A DNA stretch of 64,000 bases from Caulobacter sp. RHG1 (GTDB lineage Bacteria > Pseudomonadota > Alphaproteobacteria > Caulobacterales > Caulobacteraceae): NCBI RefSeq assembly GCF_013181195.1, contig NZ_SMZP01000002.1, forward strand, positions 558,001-622,000, given 5' to 3'. The notes beneath the pieces were generated by a model. The model was not told where the DNA came from, did no database searches, and saw only the letters and a list, made by a program, of their open reading frames with translations. A program made the translations under genes and the position numbers. Positions 40,773 through 49,197 of the stretch are shown here, one piece after another; position 1 is the first letter of the stretch; each line of letters begins with the position of its first letter.

Positions 40773-41654
40773 TCAGCGAACCTCGCAGGCCAACTTCACC
40801 AGAGCCAGGGCGGACGCGCCCCCAACACCCTCTTCGTCCGGCGTATCGAGCGCCAGAAGCGGCCGCTTCTCGAGACGCTCGAGCAGGCGCGCGTGACCCT
40901 TGGCCGGGCTGACATGGGCGGCCAGACAGTGGTCGATGGCGGCCGGCTCGACGGCGCGGACGATGGCGGCGGCGGCGCAGGCGGCATAGCCGTCCAGCAG
41001 CACGGGGATCTTCTGCGTGCGCGCCGCCAGGATCGCGCCCACGACGGCGGCGGTCTCGCGGCCGCCCAGCTGACGCAGGATTTCCAGCGGATCCTCGCCC
41101 ATGCCCTCGGCCTTGGCGCGCGCCACGGCGGCGGCGACCGGCTCGGGATCGTCGGACCAGTCCGAAGCCTCACCGCCAAATAGCGCCAGACAGACGGCGG
41201 CGGCGGTGCGAGCGGGCTCGGCGACGATGACGCCGGGGATCAGCAGGTCCGGCTGCTTGGCCAGGGCTTCCATGCCGAAGGCCATGGTGGCGGCGGCCTC
41301 CTTCTCGCTCATCGAGGGCTTTTCAAGGAAGTCCGGCGACGGGCGGTCGATGGCCAGGTCGAAGGCCTCCAGACCCGCGCCCTGAACGCCGGCGATGCGC
41401 GAGACGGTGGCCCCGCCCGAGGCGATGGCCTCCAGGCGGTCGCGGGCATAGCCGCGGGGGCCGACGCCCTGGCGCGCGCCCGCATAAAGCGCCACGACAG
41501 GACGGTTGACGGCCGGCGGGCTTTTGCCGCTCCACGCCGTCAGCCAGGCCGAGATCTCGGCCAAGCGCCCGCCTTGCTCCAACGTCGGAGACGGGCCCGG
41601 CGCGGGCGGCGAGACGGCGAGTTGGCGGATGTCGGCGAAGGGCGAAGAGGTCAT
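40773..41654 (-). CDS. cobT: Nicotinate-nucleotide-dimethylbenzimidazole phosphoribosyltransferase
   Basis: A 293-residue CobT-like enzyme, which makes alpha-ribazole 5'-phosphate for the lower ligand of cobalamin. Recognisable parts: LAEISAWLTAWSGKSPPAVNRPVVALYAG in two blocks, ATVSRIAGVQGAGLEAFDLAI, MSEKEAAATMAFGMEALA, and the best conserved GRETAAVVGAILAARTQKIPVLLDGYAACAAAAIV (two blocks). The C-terminal DEEGVGGASALALV corresponds to the family segment that carries the catalytic Glu. It is shorter than the usual 340 to 350 residues, as in other Caulobacter relatives to my knowledge. No other cobalamin genes are in the window. The start ATG at 41654 has a weak ribosome-binding site. Confidence 0.85.
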   Translation of the reverse strand: MTSSPFADIRQLAVSPPAPGPSPTLEQGGRLAEISAWLTAWSGKSPPAVNRPVVALYAGARQGVGPRGYARDRLEAIASGGATVSRIAGVQGAGLEAFDLAIDRPSPDFLEKPSMSEKEAAATMAFGMEALAKQPDLLIPGVIVAEPARTAAAVCLALFGGEASDWSDDPEPVAAAVARAKAEGMGEDPLEILRQLGGRETAAVVGAILAARTQKIPVLLDGYAACAAAAIVRAVEPAAIDHCLAAHVSPAKGHARLLERLEKRPLLALDTPDEEGVGGASALALVKLACEVR

Positions 41655-41699
41655 GAGCGCGGACTTAAACCCGTCCGCGCCCAAAGCAACCCCCAGGCG

Positions 41700-42047
41700 T
41701 CAATTGGCGGCGAGCTGCGGCGTGGCGTAGGCGATGCAGGCAGCGCGTTCGGCCAGGAGCTTGGCCTTCATCGTTTCGCTGGGCGCACGACCAGCCCGCA
41801 TCGCCTGCTCACGACCGACCTCGCCGCGCTCCAGGATCAAACCCTGGCGGCCGGGCGTCTGAGCCTTGATCTGCGCCTCAAGCGCGCTGGCGTCGATCGG
41901 CTCCAGCCCCTTGGCCTTCGCCAGGCCCGCGCAGCGCTGGGCGCTGAGGAATTTGGCGTCGCTCCAGCGGGCCTCCTGGGCGAAGGCGGGTGCGGCGGCG
42001 GCCGAAACGGCGGCGGCGGCGAGAACGAGGGTGACAAACTTACGCAT
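41700..42047 (-). CDS. Small secreted protein A (paralogue of 42359-42682)
   Basis: A 115-residue exported protein. The signal peptide RKFVTLVLAAAAVSAAAAPAFAQ is clear, with GGAGAGGAAAG upstream of the ATG at 42047. The mature part has two cysteines, in FLSAQRCAGLAKAKGL and AKLLAERAACIAY. It is clearly paralogous to the protein encoded at 42359-42682, sharing FLxAxRCxGLA near the start of the mature chain, a similar middle with ALxA, and AKLLAxRxxCxAY at the end, so the two cysteines may form one disulfide. No named family is known to me. A DUF1289 gene on the other strand separates the pair. Confidence 0.82.
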   Translation of the reverse strand: MRKFVTLVLAAAAVSAAAAPAFAQEARWSDAKFLSAQRCAGLAKAKGLEPIDASALEAQIKAQTPGRQGLILERGEVGREQAMRAGRAPSETMKAKLLAERAACIAYATPQLAAN

Positions 42048-42136
42048 GGGTCTTTCCTCTCCAGTCTGGCTTAAGGCGTGAGACGGCCGTCGCCACGAAG
42101 CTTGCGCTCGTGCGTCGGGTCGCTCAGAATTTCGGT

Positions 42137-42355
42137 ATGACATCCGCCAAGCCGCCTCGCCCCATCGTCACGCCATGCGTGAAGGTGTGCGCGGTCGACG
42201 GCGCGTCGGGCTATTGCCTGGGATGTCGCAGAACCCTGCCGGAGATCGCCGGCTGGGCCAGGTTGAGCGACGAGGAACGGGCGGCGATCATGGCCGCCCT
42301 CCCCGAGCGCCCGGACCCGATGGTCGCCTTGATGGCGGCCACACGGGCGGGCTAG
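42137..42355 (+). CDS. DUF1289 domain protein
   Basis: A 72-residue protein with the complete DUF1289 signature: TPCVKVCAVDGASGYCLGCRRTLPEIAGWARLSDEER in adjoining blocks, with cysteines in a C-x3-C-x8-C-x2-C arrangement that probably bind a metal. The function is unknown. The ATG at 42137 begins the conserved part; GTG at 42110 would add nine residues. It is flanked on both sides by opposite-strand genes for paralogous secreted proteins. Confidence 0.92.
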   Translation: MTSAKPPRPIVTPCVKVCAVDGASGYCLGCRRTLPEIAGWARLSDEERAAIMAALPERPDPMVALMAATRAG

Positions 42356-42358
42356 GCC

Positions 42359-42682
42359 CTATTTCGCGTTGATGTAGGCGGCGCAATCGCCGTCGCGCTG
42401 GGCCAGCAGCTTGGCCTTCTTGTCGCCTTCAGCCGCATCGGCTTCCTTGCGAGCCGCTTCGATCTTGTTCTTGGCCGACGTGCGCACGGCCAGGTCGCGA
42501 GCGCTCCCCTCGGTGCGCAGGAACGCGTCCAGCGCAGCGGTGTCCAGCTTGCCCAGGTTTTCCGAGCCAGCCAGACCACGGCAACGCGCAGCTTCCAGGA
42601 ACTGCAGGTTGGTGACGGCGCCGGCGTGAGCAACACCCGCAAGCGAGGCGGCGGCAAGCGTCGCAATGATCAGCGTCTTCAT
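42359..42682 (-). CDS. Small secreted protein B (paralogue of 41700-42047)
   Basis: A 107-residue exported protein. Signal peptide MKTLIIATLAAASLAGVAHAG, ATG at 42682 with GAGGGAAAA upstream. The mature part is helical and charged (KNKIEAARKEADAAEGDKKAKLLAQRDGDCAAY in two blocks), with two cysteines. The conserved frame FLEAARCRGLAGSENL ... LDTAALDAFL ... AKLLAQRDGDCAAY matches the protein encoded at 41700-42047. Its stop is 3 bp from the DUF1289 stop (convergent). It presumably acts in the periplasm; no function can be given. Confidence 0.82.
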   Translation of the reverse strand: MKTLIIATLAAASLAGVAHAGAVTNLQFLEAARCRGLAGSENLGKLDTAALDAFLRTEGSARDLAVRTSAKNKIEAARKEADAAEGDKKAKLLAQRDGDCAAYINAK

Positions 42683-42973
42683 GGCGTTTTCCCTCAATCG
42701 AGCCACTTGAATTCGATGTCGGGAGAGATAACGCCGCCTCGGAGCTTCCTGAAGTTAATTCGAGGACATGATGAGCATTACACAGAAGTAATATTCCAGA
42801 TTAAATCGATGTAATGAGAGCTGCAAAAAGACTTCACATATACAGGTTATGATATTGGTAACCATCACGTGAAATCCGACCTGCCGATTCACGCCTTGCA
42901 AACACCTGCCTGCTAGTCATTTACACAACGGTCGCAGAAGCGGTCATTGAGCCTGTATGGCAGGGTGTCTTCG
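42683..42973. other. AT-rich intergenic region with inverted repeats
   Basis: No gene found. Compared with its neighbours the stretch 42755-42870 is strikingly AT-rich. It holds ATTAC-ACAGAA-GTAAT (42777-42792), with a further GTAATG at 42811, and GGTTA-N9-TAACC (42845-42863). It must contain the divergent promoters of the secreted protein B and retropepsin genes. Confidence 0.5.
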
Positions 42974-43483
42974 ATGTTGAAGTTCGCGGCGATCGCTTTT
43001 GTGGGCGCCCTGTCCGCAGTGGGCGCGGCCAAGGCCGTCGTCTCGCTGGACGACCTGCGCCAGCCGGGCCTGCGTGCGCCGATCGCCACCGCGCCCAGCC
43101 TGGGCGGCGCCGAAGGCAATGCAGCCCAGATCACCAAGGACCGCGACGGCCACTTCTGGACCGAGGCCGCTGTCGACGGCAAGGCCGTGCGCTTCCTGGT
43201 CGACACCGGCGCCACCGCCGTCTCGCTCAGCCTGGCCGACGCCCAGCGCCTGGGCATCGACACCAGCAAGCTGAACTACGACTACAACGTCATCACCGCC
43301 GACGGCCGCACCCGCGCCGCCTCGGTGAAGCTGGCCAGCGTCGCCATCGCCGGAACCAAGATCCGCGACGTCGACGCCCTGGTCATCGAAAAGGGCCTCG
43401 AGAACTCGCTGCTGGGCATGAGCTATCTGGGCCGCCTCTCACGCTTCGAGGCGACGCAGAACTCCCTGATCCTGCACCCGTAA
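42974..43483 (+). CDS. Retropepsin-like aspartic protease (TIGR02281, clan AA)
   Basis: A 169-residue exported or membrane-anchored single-domain aspartic protease. The N-terminal hydrophobic segment (KFAAIAFVGALSAVGAAKAVV) is a signal or anchor. The active site FLVDTGATAVSLS gives Asp77-Thr-Gly; the flap region is LNYDYNVITADGRTRAASV and the C-terminal LLGMSYLGRLSRFEATQNSLIL is diagnostic. As in retroviral enzymes it should act as a homodimer; the substrate is unknown. The ATG at 42974 has CAGGGTG upstream. The stop abuts the dusA stop on the other strand with no base between. Confidence 0.92.
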   Translation: MLKFAAIAFVGALSAVGAAKAVVSLDDLRQPGLRAPIATAPSLGGAEGNAAQITKDRDGHFWTEAAVDGKAVRFLVDTGATAVSLSLADAQRLGIDTSKLNYDYNVITADGRTRAASVKLASVAIAGTKIRDVDALVIEKGLENSLLGMSYLGRLSRFEATQNSLILHP

Positions 43484-44479
43484 CTAGGCGACCACGCGCT
43501 CCTCGCGCGCAGCCAGGGCCTCACGCACGGCGTCCAGGGCCCGATCCACGACCTCCAGACCCGCGCCAGCCTTGACGCCTTCGACCGTCAGGATGCGCCG
43601 CCACGCTCGCGCGCCCGGCAGGCCGTGGAACAGCCCCAGCATGTGCCGGCTCATCGCCGCCAGATGCACGCCGGCCGCCAGTTGCTGCGCCAGATAGGGA
43701 CGGTAGGCCTCGACCGCCGTGAAGCTGTCGACGTCGGCCACGTCCATCCCGAACACCCTCCGGTCGACCTCGCCCAGCAGCCCGGCCTCGTGATAGGCCG
43801 CGCGGCCCAGCATCACCCCGTCCACGCCCTTGGCCAGATGCTCCAGCGCCGCGTCGACATCAGGCACGCCGCCGTTGATGGCGATGGTCAGGTTCGGCCG
43901 CTCGCGCTTGAGGCGATAGACCAGATCGTAGTCCAGCGGCGGGATGTCCCGGTTTTCTTTCGGAGACAGGCCTTTCAGCCACGCCTTGCGAGCGTGGACC
44001 ACAAAACCGTCGATCCCCGCCGCCGCGCAAGCATCGACGAGCGTGAACAGCGCCTCCTCCGGATCCTGGTCATCGACCCCGATCCGGCATTTCACCGTCG
44101 CCGGGACTGTCACCGCGTTCTTGATGGAAGCCATGCACTCGGCCACCAGATCGGGCTCACGCATCAGACAGGCGCCAAAGCGGCCGCTCTGCACCCGGTC
44201 TGACGGGCAGCCGACGTTCAGATTGACCTCGTCATAGCCGTAGTCCTCGGCGATCCTGGCCGCCTGCGCCAGCTCGGCCGGATCCGAGCCGCCCAACTGC
44301 AGCGCCACCGGATGCTGACCCGGATCGTAGCCCAGCAGCTTCTCCCGATCGCCATGCACCACCGCGCCGCTGGTCACCATCTCGGTATAGAGCAGCGCAC
44401 GGCTGGACAGGATGCGATGCAGCGACCGGCAATGCCGATCGGTCCAATCCATCATGGGAGCAACGGAAAATTTCGTCAT
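43484..44479 (-). CDS. dusA: tRNA-dihydrouridine(20/20a) synthase
   Basis: A 331-residue flavin enzyme reducing uridine 20 of tRNA to dihydrouridine. It begins MTKFSVAPMMDWTDRHCR, with LYTEMVTSGAVVHGD, VALQLGGSDP, the DEVNLNVGCPSDRVQSGRFGACLM block carrying the catalytic Cys, TVKCRIGVDDQD, VVHARKAWLKGLSPKENRDIPPLDYDLVY and the NGG-containing phosphate site. KAWLKGLSPKENR is specific for DusA against DusB and DusC. Full length. It converges directly with the retropepsin gene; upstream lies a 246-bp gap with an AT-rich segment that should hold its promoter. Confidence 0.96.
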   Translation of the reverse strand: MTKFSVAPMMDWTDRHCRSLHRILSSRALLYTEMVTSGAVVHGDREKLLGYDPGQHPVALQLGGSDPAELAQAARIAEDYGYDEVNLNVGCPSDRVQSGRFGACLMREPDLVAECMASIKNAVTVPATVKCRIGVDDQDPEEALFTLVDACAAAGIDGFVVHARKAWLKGLSPKENRDIPPLDYDLVYRLKRERPNLTIAINGGVPDVDAALEHLAKGVDGVMLGRAAYHEAGLLGEVDRRVFGMDVADVDSFTAVEAYRPYLAQQLAAGVHLAAMSRHMLGLFHGLPGARAWRRILTVEGVKAGAGLEVVDRALDAVREALAAREERVVA

Positions 44480-44725
44480 AAGCGTTTTATTTTATTCAAT
44501 ATTTTCCGCGCCAACACCTCCGCAGGAGAATTGGACGAACAGAAATCGACCCAAGGATTTCAATGAGGTAGCTGAATTCGAGGTGCGAAAGACACGCTCA
44601 CTGCAGGCCTCTTGTACACGCCAAGCGCCTAATTGCGAACAGGACCGGGACGCGCGCTCGTCGCGCTCAGCGATGCTGGATGACCACCGAATAGGTCGGC
44701 CCAAGCCTGCAAGTCCGCAAGGGCG

Positions 44726-46138
44726 CTAGTTGGCGCCATCGAGCCCCAGGGCCGCACGGTCGGCGGTCGCCGCCGCCAGATCCGCCCGGGCGGCTGCAAT
44801 CCGGCCTCTCGCCTCGATCAGGCGGACCGCCGCATCCGTCGCGGTCTCTTCGCGCTGATTGACCAGGAAGAAGTCGCTGGACCCAAGCTCGAACCGGCGA
44901 CGTTCGGCCACGGCCAGGCGATCGGCCAGAACGAACTCCTGTTCGGCGGTCTCGGCCAGACGCTCGGCGGCGTTCAGCGCCACGCCGATCCCGTCGACCT
45001 CGACCGCGATCTGGTCGCGCAGGAACCGGCTACGCGCTTGCAGGGCCTCGATGTCGGCGCGCGCTTCGGCCAGCTTGCCCTTGGCCGCGCGGTTCTGCAG
45101 CGGGACGGAAAAGCGAAAGCCCACCACCGCCTCGGTCGGCGTGCGGCTGGAGCCGCCGAGCCCTTCAGCGCCGATGTCCTTGCCCACCTCGGCGCGCAGG
45201 TCGAAGCGCGGCTTGAGGTCGTTCTCCGCCAGAGCCAGCCGGGCCAGCGACTGGTCGACACGCGCCAGCACGCCTTGCAGGTCGGGACGGACCGCCGCGG
45301 GATCGCCCCCCGTCGCGGCGGTTTTCACGCCGGACAGCGCGCGGGCGTCGGGCGGCAGCCGCCCAGCATCGACTACCACCGGCTGACCGCCCTCGTCGCG
45401 GTAGTAGAGCGACAGCGCATTGGCCGCCGCCTGGAAGTCGCCTTCGGACCGAACCACCAGCGCGCGGCGGCGCACCAGGTTCTGGTCGTTCTCGGTCAGC
45501 AGAATGTCGGGCTTGGCGCCCAGCTGCACCTGACGCTGGATCGCCCCGCGCCGGCTCTCGGCAAGGGTCAGGAGGTCGCGATAGGTTCGCAGCCTCAGGC
45601 CCGCCACCACCCAGTTCTGATAAGCGACGACGGTGCGGGTCTGCACGCCGATCTCGACCGCATTACGCTCGAAGCGGGCGACGTCGATGTCGGACGCGGC
45701 CACGACGCGGCGCGTACGGCGCTCGTCAATCAGGCGATCACGCAGCAGCGCGTACAGCACGCCGATCTTCGCCTCGCCGACCTTGTTGGTATATTTCTCG
45801 TCCTCGTAGACCGGGAAGTCGCCGCGCGAGACCCGATAGTTGCCGTAGACATAACCGCCGTTGTCGGTGAACGGCCGGGTCGCGCGGCCCTCGACGACGG
45901 CGCCGTCGTAATAGCCCAGCACCCGCGAACGGCTTTCCACGTCGAATACCGTGTCGAAGGCCCCCTCGGCGGTCAGGGCGCGGCTGCGCGCCTGACGCTC
46001 GCGCGCCAGCTGCTCGACGATCTGCGGCGAGGCGCGCAAGGACGCGCGCAACACCTCGGCCAGGGTCAGCGGCGCCTGAGCGACGGCTGCGCCGGGCGCG
46101 GCGACGATCAGGACCAGCGCCATGCAGAGTCGGATCAT
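44726..46138 (-). CDS. TolC-family outer membrane protein of an ABC-HlyD-TolC operon
   Basis: A 470-residue outer membrane channel-like protein, with a signal peptide (LCMALVLIVAAPGAAVAQ). Features are LTLAEVLRASLRASPQIVEQLARE at the mature start, a long helical body, and FRFSVPLQNRAAKGKLAEARADIEAL in the second repeat. It contains the beta-strand segment FTDNGGYVYGNYRVSRGDFPVY not usual in RsaF-type proteins. It overlaps the HlyD gene by one base (TAATG) and is the last gene of the three-gene operon. It would complete an envelope-spanning export channel; the cargo is unknown. It is only distantly similar to the RsaF-like protein at 22470. Confidence 0.88.
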   Translation of the reverse strand: MIRLCMALVLIVAAPGAAVAQAPLTLAEVLRASLRASPQIVEQLARERQARSRALTAEGAFDTVFDVESRSRVLGYYDGAVVEGRATRPFTDNGGYVYGNYRVSRGDFPVYEDEKYTNKVGEAKIGVLYALLRDRLIDERRTRRVVAASDIDVARFERNAVEIGVQTRTVVAYQNWVVAGLRLRTYRDLLTLAESRRGAIQRQVQLGAKPDILLTENDQNLVRRRALVVRSEGDFQAAANALSLYYRDEGGQPVVVDAGRLPPDARALSGVKTAATGGDPAAVRPDLQGVLARVDQSLARLALAENDLKPRFDLRAEVGKDIGAEGLGGSSRTPTEAVVGFRFSVPLQNRAAKGKLAEARADIEALQARSRFLRDQIAVEVDGIGVALNAAERLAETAEQEFVLADRLAVAERRRFELGSSDFFLVNQREETATDAAVRLIEARGRIAAARADLAAATADRAALGLDGAN

Positions 46139-47205
46139 TACTTCGTTCCGCCCTTGTCCTCGCTCTTCGACCCGGTCGCAGCCGACGCCGTCGGTCCGAC
46201 GCCCTGGCCGAAGTCAAGGGGGAAGTCGTTGAGCTGACGCCACAGTTCATAGCCGACCGACACCGTCTCGCCCTGCACCCAGCCGCGCACCTTGCCGCCG
46301 AGGCGGACGAAGCGCGCTTCCGGCCAGGCGGGCTTGCCCGGCGTCGGCTCGACCAGGATCCGGAAAAGGCCCGAAGGCGCGGCCGTGGGGTCGATCGATC
46401 GGACCCGGCCGTCAAACAAACCCTGGGCGATCACCGGCCAACCGCTGAACTGGATGGCGGGCCAGCCCTCGAACTCCAGCCGAACCGCGCGGCCAGGGCG
46501 CACCAGCGGGACGTCTCGGCCGTCGATATAGAGCTCGACGACCCGCTCCACGCGCTCGGGCGCGACCACGGCCAGGACGGTGCCGGCCGACACCAGACCG
46601 CCGCCCGCCGCAGCGTTCAGGTTCTGGATGCGGCCGTCGCGCGGCGCTGTGACGAGTTGAGCCGACTGGCGGTTCAGCTGCACGTCGATGCGGTTCAGCT
46701 TGGCGCGCGACTCGGCGAGCTTGGCCGCGGCGTCGGCGACCTTGATCTGCGCCTGCTCGAAGTCCCGGCGCGCGGCCAGGCCTTCGGCCAGCAACTGGCG
46801 CGTACGGCCGACGTCGATATTGGCCACCGACTGGGCCTGGCGCACGGCCGCGATCTCGGCCTCGACCTGGGCCCGCTCCTCGGCGAGGCGGGTCAGCAGG
46901 TTCGGATCCAGGTCGACGATCTGGGCGATGGGGTCGCCGGCGTCGACATGTTGACCGTCGTGAACGAACCAGCGCTCGACCCGCCCGCCGACGAGGGCCG
47001 AGACCTCCTGGGCGCGATCGGTCGGATCCGGCGCGGCCACCAGGCCCCTGCCCTGCGCGGTCTGCATCCACGGCACGAAGAAGAGGATGAACAGCGAGAC
47101 CACGATCCCGACCGCGACCATCCAGCCCATCGCGATGACCACGCGGGGCGGACGCTGCTGCGCCAGGGTCTTGAAGTGCGCCAGATGCTCAGGACGGTAG
47201 GGCAT
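46138..47205 (-). CDS. HlyD-family membrane fusion protein
   Basis: A 355-residue periplasmic adaptor. One transmembrane helix (about 26-50, VVIAMGWMVAVGIVVSLFILFFVPW) follows a short cytoplasmic N-terminus. The lipoyl half-motif ALVGGRVERWFVHDGQHVDAGDPIAQI is followed by a coiled-coil hairpin (AEERAQVEAEIAAVRQ ... RDFEQAQIKVADAAAKLAESRAKL) and the second lipoyl half QLVTAPRDGRIQNL, then a beta-barrel domain. The ATG at 47205 is set by a GGGGGGAAG site and overlaps the ABC gene end by 17 bp. In type I secretion this protein links the inner membrane ABC exporter to TolC. Confidence 0.92.
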   Translation of the reverse strand: MPYRPEHLAHFKTLAQQRPPRVVIAMGWMVAVGIVVSLFILFFVPWMQTAQGRGLVAAPDPTDRAQEVSALVGGRVERWFVHDGQHVDAGDPIAQIVDLDPNLLTRLAEERAQVEAEIAAVRQAQSVANIDVGRTRQLLAEGLAARRDFEQAQIKVADAAAKLAESRAKLNRIDVQLNRQSAQLVTAPRDGRIQNLNAAAGGGLVSAGTVLAVVAPERVERVVELYIDGRDVPLVRPGRAVRLEFEGWPAIQFSGWPVIAQGLFDGRVRSIDPTAAPSGLFRILVEPTPGKPAWPEARFVRLGGKVRGWVQGETVSVGYELWRQLNDFPLDFGQGVGPTASAATGSKSEDKGGTK

Positions 47206-48886
47206 GCGCTTCCCCCCGCTCGGCCATATAGGCCTGAAGTCCGTCAAGCGATGCGAAGCGGCGCTGCTCGGAGAGACCCAGGTGGAACCAGCCGTCGAGC
47301 GCTATGTCCTCGGGGCGGCCGGTGAACAGCAAGGTGGTGGTCCCGCGTTGCTTGATCACTGTCAGCACCTTCGCCAGGATCTGCGATGGTAACAGGTCGT
47401 AGAGTTGCCCCAGCACCAGAAGCTTGGGCGCCACCAGCAGGGCATTGGCCAGCCGCAGCGCCATCATCGAGCCGAGGCTGAGGGGGTGGCCGGTCGCCGC
47501 CAGCGGCGTGTCCAGCCCCTTGGGCAGCTGCGCGATCCGCTCCTGCAGACCGACCATGGCCAGGGCGTCCAGCATTTGGGCGGCCGTGACCTGGGCGGCG
47601 GCCATCGCCAGATACTCGCGGATCGTGACCTCGGCGATCGTCGGCCGGTCCAGCACCAGCACCTGGGAGCGAAGGAGGTACATGTCGAGCGACTCCAGGT
47701 CCGCTCCGCCGATCGACACCAGGCCACGCTGAGGGTGGACATGGCGCTTCAGCACCAGGGCCAGCTTACGCTCCACGCCGGGTCCGGCGACCATCACCAG
47801 CTGCTCGCCCGCCTTCAGGGCGAAGTCGAACCGCGCATCGTCGAGCTTGACGTCCATCAGTCGCAGCGCGCCGTCGCTGGGCGCCCCCGCGCCCTTGGCC
47901 GGCGGCTTTTCCTGGGGAATGGAGAACAGCAGCGACAGCTCCTCGGCGCTGGCCACCAAGTCGTAGAAGGTGTCGAGATAATAGCCCAGTTGCGACACGC
48001 CGTAGAACACGCCCGACAGGATCAGCTCGGCCGCGACCAACTGGCCGATCGACAGTTCGCCCCGCAGGATCAGGTTGCCGCCCAGCATCAGCAGCGCGGC
48101 GCTGGCGATGGCGTAGATCAGCAGATAGCTCAGGGTCTGGGCGAAGCTGGACCGGAAATAGCGCTTGTGCGCGCCGACATAGGCGGCGGTCATCGCTTCG
48201 GAGCGATCCATGGCGAAGGCCAGATGGCGGCTGGACTTGTAGAAGCCGTTGGAGCCGCCGACGCTCTCAAGCCAGCGGGCGGCGTTGTGCTTGGCGTGGC
48301 TCAGCGCCACCGCTCCGGTGATCGCGCCGCGCCGCCAGGTCAACCACACCATCACCACCGCCAAGATCAGCATGACGTTGAAGGCCAGGAAGAACGGATG
48401 GTAGAAACTGGTCACCGTCAGACCCACCATGGCCTGCAACACGATGGTGAAGGCGCCGATGACCAGCCCCGGCACCGCCTTCTGGACGACCGTCAGATCG
48501 AAGTAGCGATTGAACAGGTCCCCGCGGCTGGCGTCGCCGAAGAAGGGGTTCTGCGCATGCACGGCCCGGATCGTGATCTCGGCGACCACGCGTGAAAACA
48601 CGCGTCGCTCGAACGCCGCCATCAGATAGACCCGCAGGGCGCTCAAGGCCGCCACGATCAGCAACAGCAGCAGCAGTACGCCCGACAGCGTCCACAACGG
48701 CGCCGGCAGGGCGATATAGGCCACGCTGTTGATCAGCAGTTGCACCGAAATGGGCGTGGCCAGCGACATCAGGCTGATCGCCAAGGTGTAGACTATACCC
48801 AGCCTCACATAGGCGACGTCGGGACCCACGATCTCCGACAGCCACCCCGCCGCCTCTCTAAACCCGATACGCTCGGTCGCCGCCAC
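47189..48886 (-). CDS. ABC exporter-like protein with degenerate (pseudo) ATPase domain
   Basis: A 565-residue protein shaped like a type I secretion ABC exporter. The membrane domain (about 20-320) has six helices and the transmembrane-fold text LLINSVAYIALPAPLW, NRYFDLTVVQKAVPGLV, GGNLILRGELSIGQLVAAELILSGVF. The ATPase domain (about 340-540) keeps the fold but not the chemistry: Walker A is GPGVERKL (368-375, no GK[ST]), the Q-loop reads VLVLDRP (no Gln), the signature is LSLGS (469-473, for LSGGQ), Walker B is LLVLGQLYD with Gly493-Gln494 in place of Asp-Glu, and the H-loop His is Gly523. ATP hydrolysis is thus very unlikely. Genes for HlyD and TolC partners follow with overlaps. Confidence 0.9.
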   Translation of the reverse strand: MAATERIGFREAAGWLSEIVGPDVAYVRLGIVYTLAISLMSLATPISVQLLINSVAYIALPAPLWTLSGVLLLLLLIVAALSALRVYLMAAFERRVFSRVVAEITIRAVHAQNPFFGDASRGDLFNRYFDLTVVQKAVPGLVIGAFTIVLQAMVGLTVTSFYHPFFLAFNVMLILAVVMVWLTWRRGAITGAVALSHAKHNAARWLESVGGSNGFYKSSRHLAFAMDRSEAMTAAYVGAHKRYFRSSFAQTLSYLLIYAIASAALLMLGGNLILRGELSIGQLVAAELILSGVFYGVSQLGYYLDTFYDLVASAEELSLLFSIPQEKPPAKGAGAPSDGALRLMDVKLDDARFDFALKAGEQLVMVAGPGVERKLALVLKRHVHPQRGLVSIGGADLESLDMYLLRSQVLVLDRPTIAEVTIREYLAMAAAQVTAAQMLDALAMVGLQERIAQLPKGLDTPLAATGHPLSLGSMMALRLANALLVAPKLLVLGQLYDLLPSQILAKVLTVIKQRGTTTLLFTGRPEDIALDGWFHLGLSEQRRFASLDGLQAYMAERGEAHALPS

Positions 48887-49197
48887 GTCCGCCTCAATCC
48901 CCTGCCCCGCGCCCCGTCCTCGCCTGGCGACCCCAGCTCAAGTCGAATACCGCCCCTTGGGTTCCGGTTGTCGTCTTGCGCCAGCAGGCGGCAGGTGATG
49001 GCAGGTCGCGATCGCGCCGCTAACCCGTTGAAAGTAACACGTTCATCTCGAGCCCGGGCGATACACCGATGCGGCCTTCGCCCGCACGACAGCTGTACTA
49101 CAAAACGTGTCCGCTCCTCAGAAACGGTCTTCGCCTCTTTTGGGTCCGGCTTGAGATCATACGCGCAACGATCCGCCAGACGCTCAAGAGCGGCGCG
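48887..49197. other. Gene-free gap between the receptor gene and the ABC operon
   Basis: No credible reading frame, RNA or strong terminator seen in 311 bp. Its position between the stop of the STN receptor and the ABC gene start suggests that it holds the promoter of the ABC-HlyD-TolC operon. No repeat worth naming. Confidence 0.5.

Noticed and set aside
44480..44725. Short plus-strand frames in the gap between dusA and the TolC gene
   Set aside because: No ribosome-binding site or motif; the text looks random. The AT-rich part near 44485 is more likely the dusA promoter.
47189..48886. Degenerate ABC gene as a pseudogene
   Set aside because: The frame is intact over 565 codons, overlaps its neighbours in a coupled way, and the fold text is well preserved, so loss of function by decay is less likely than a new role.
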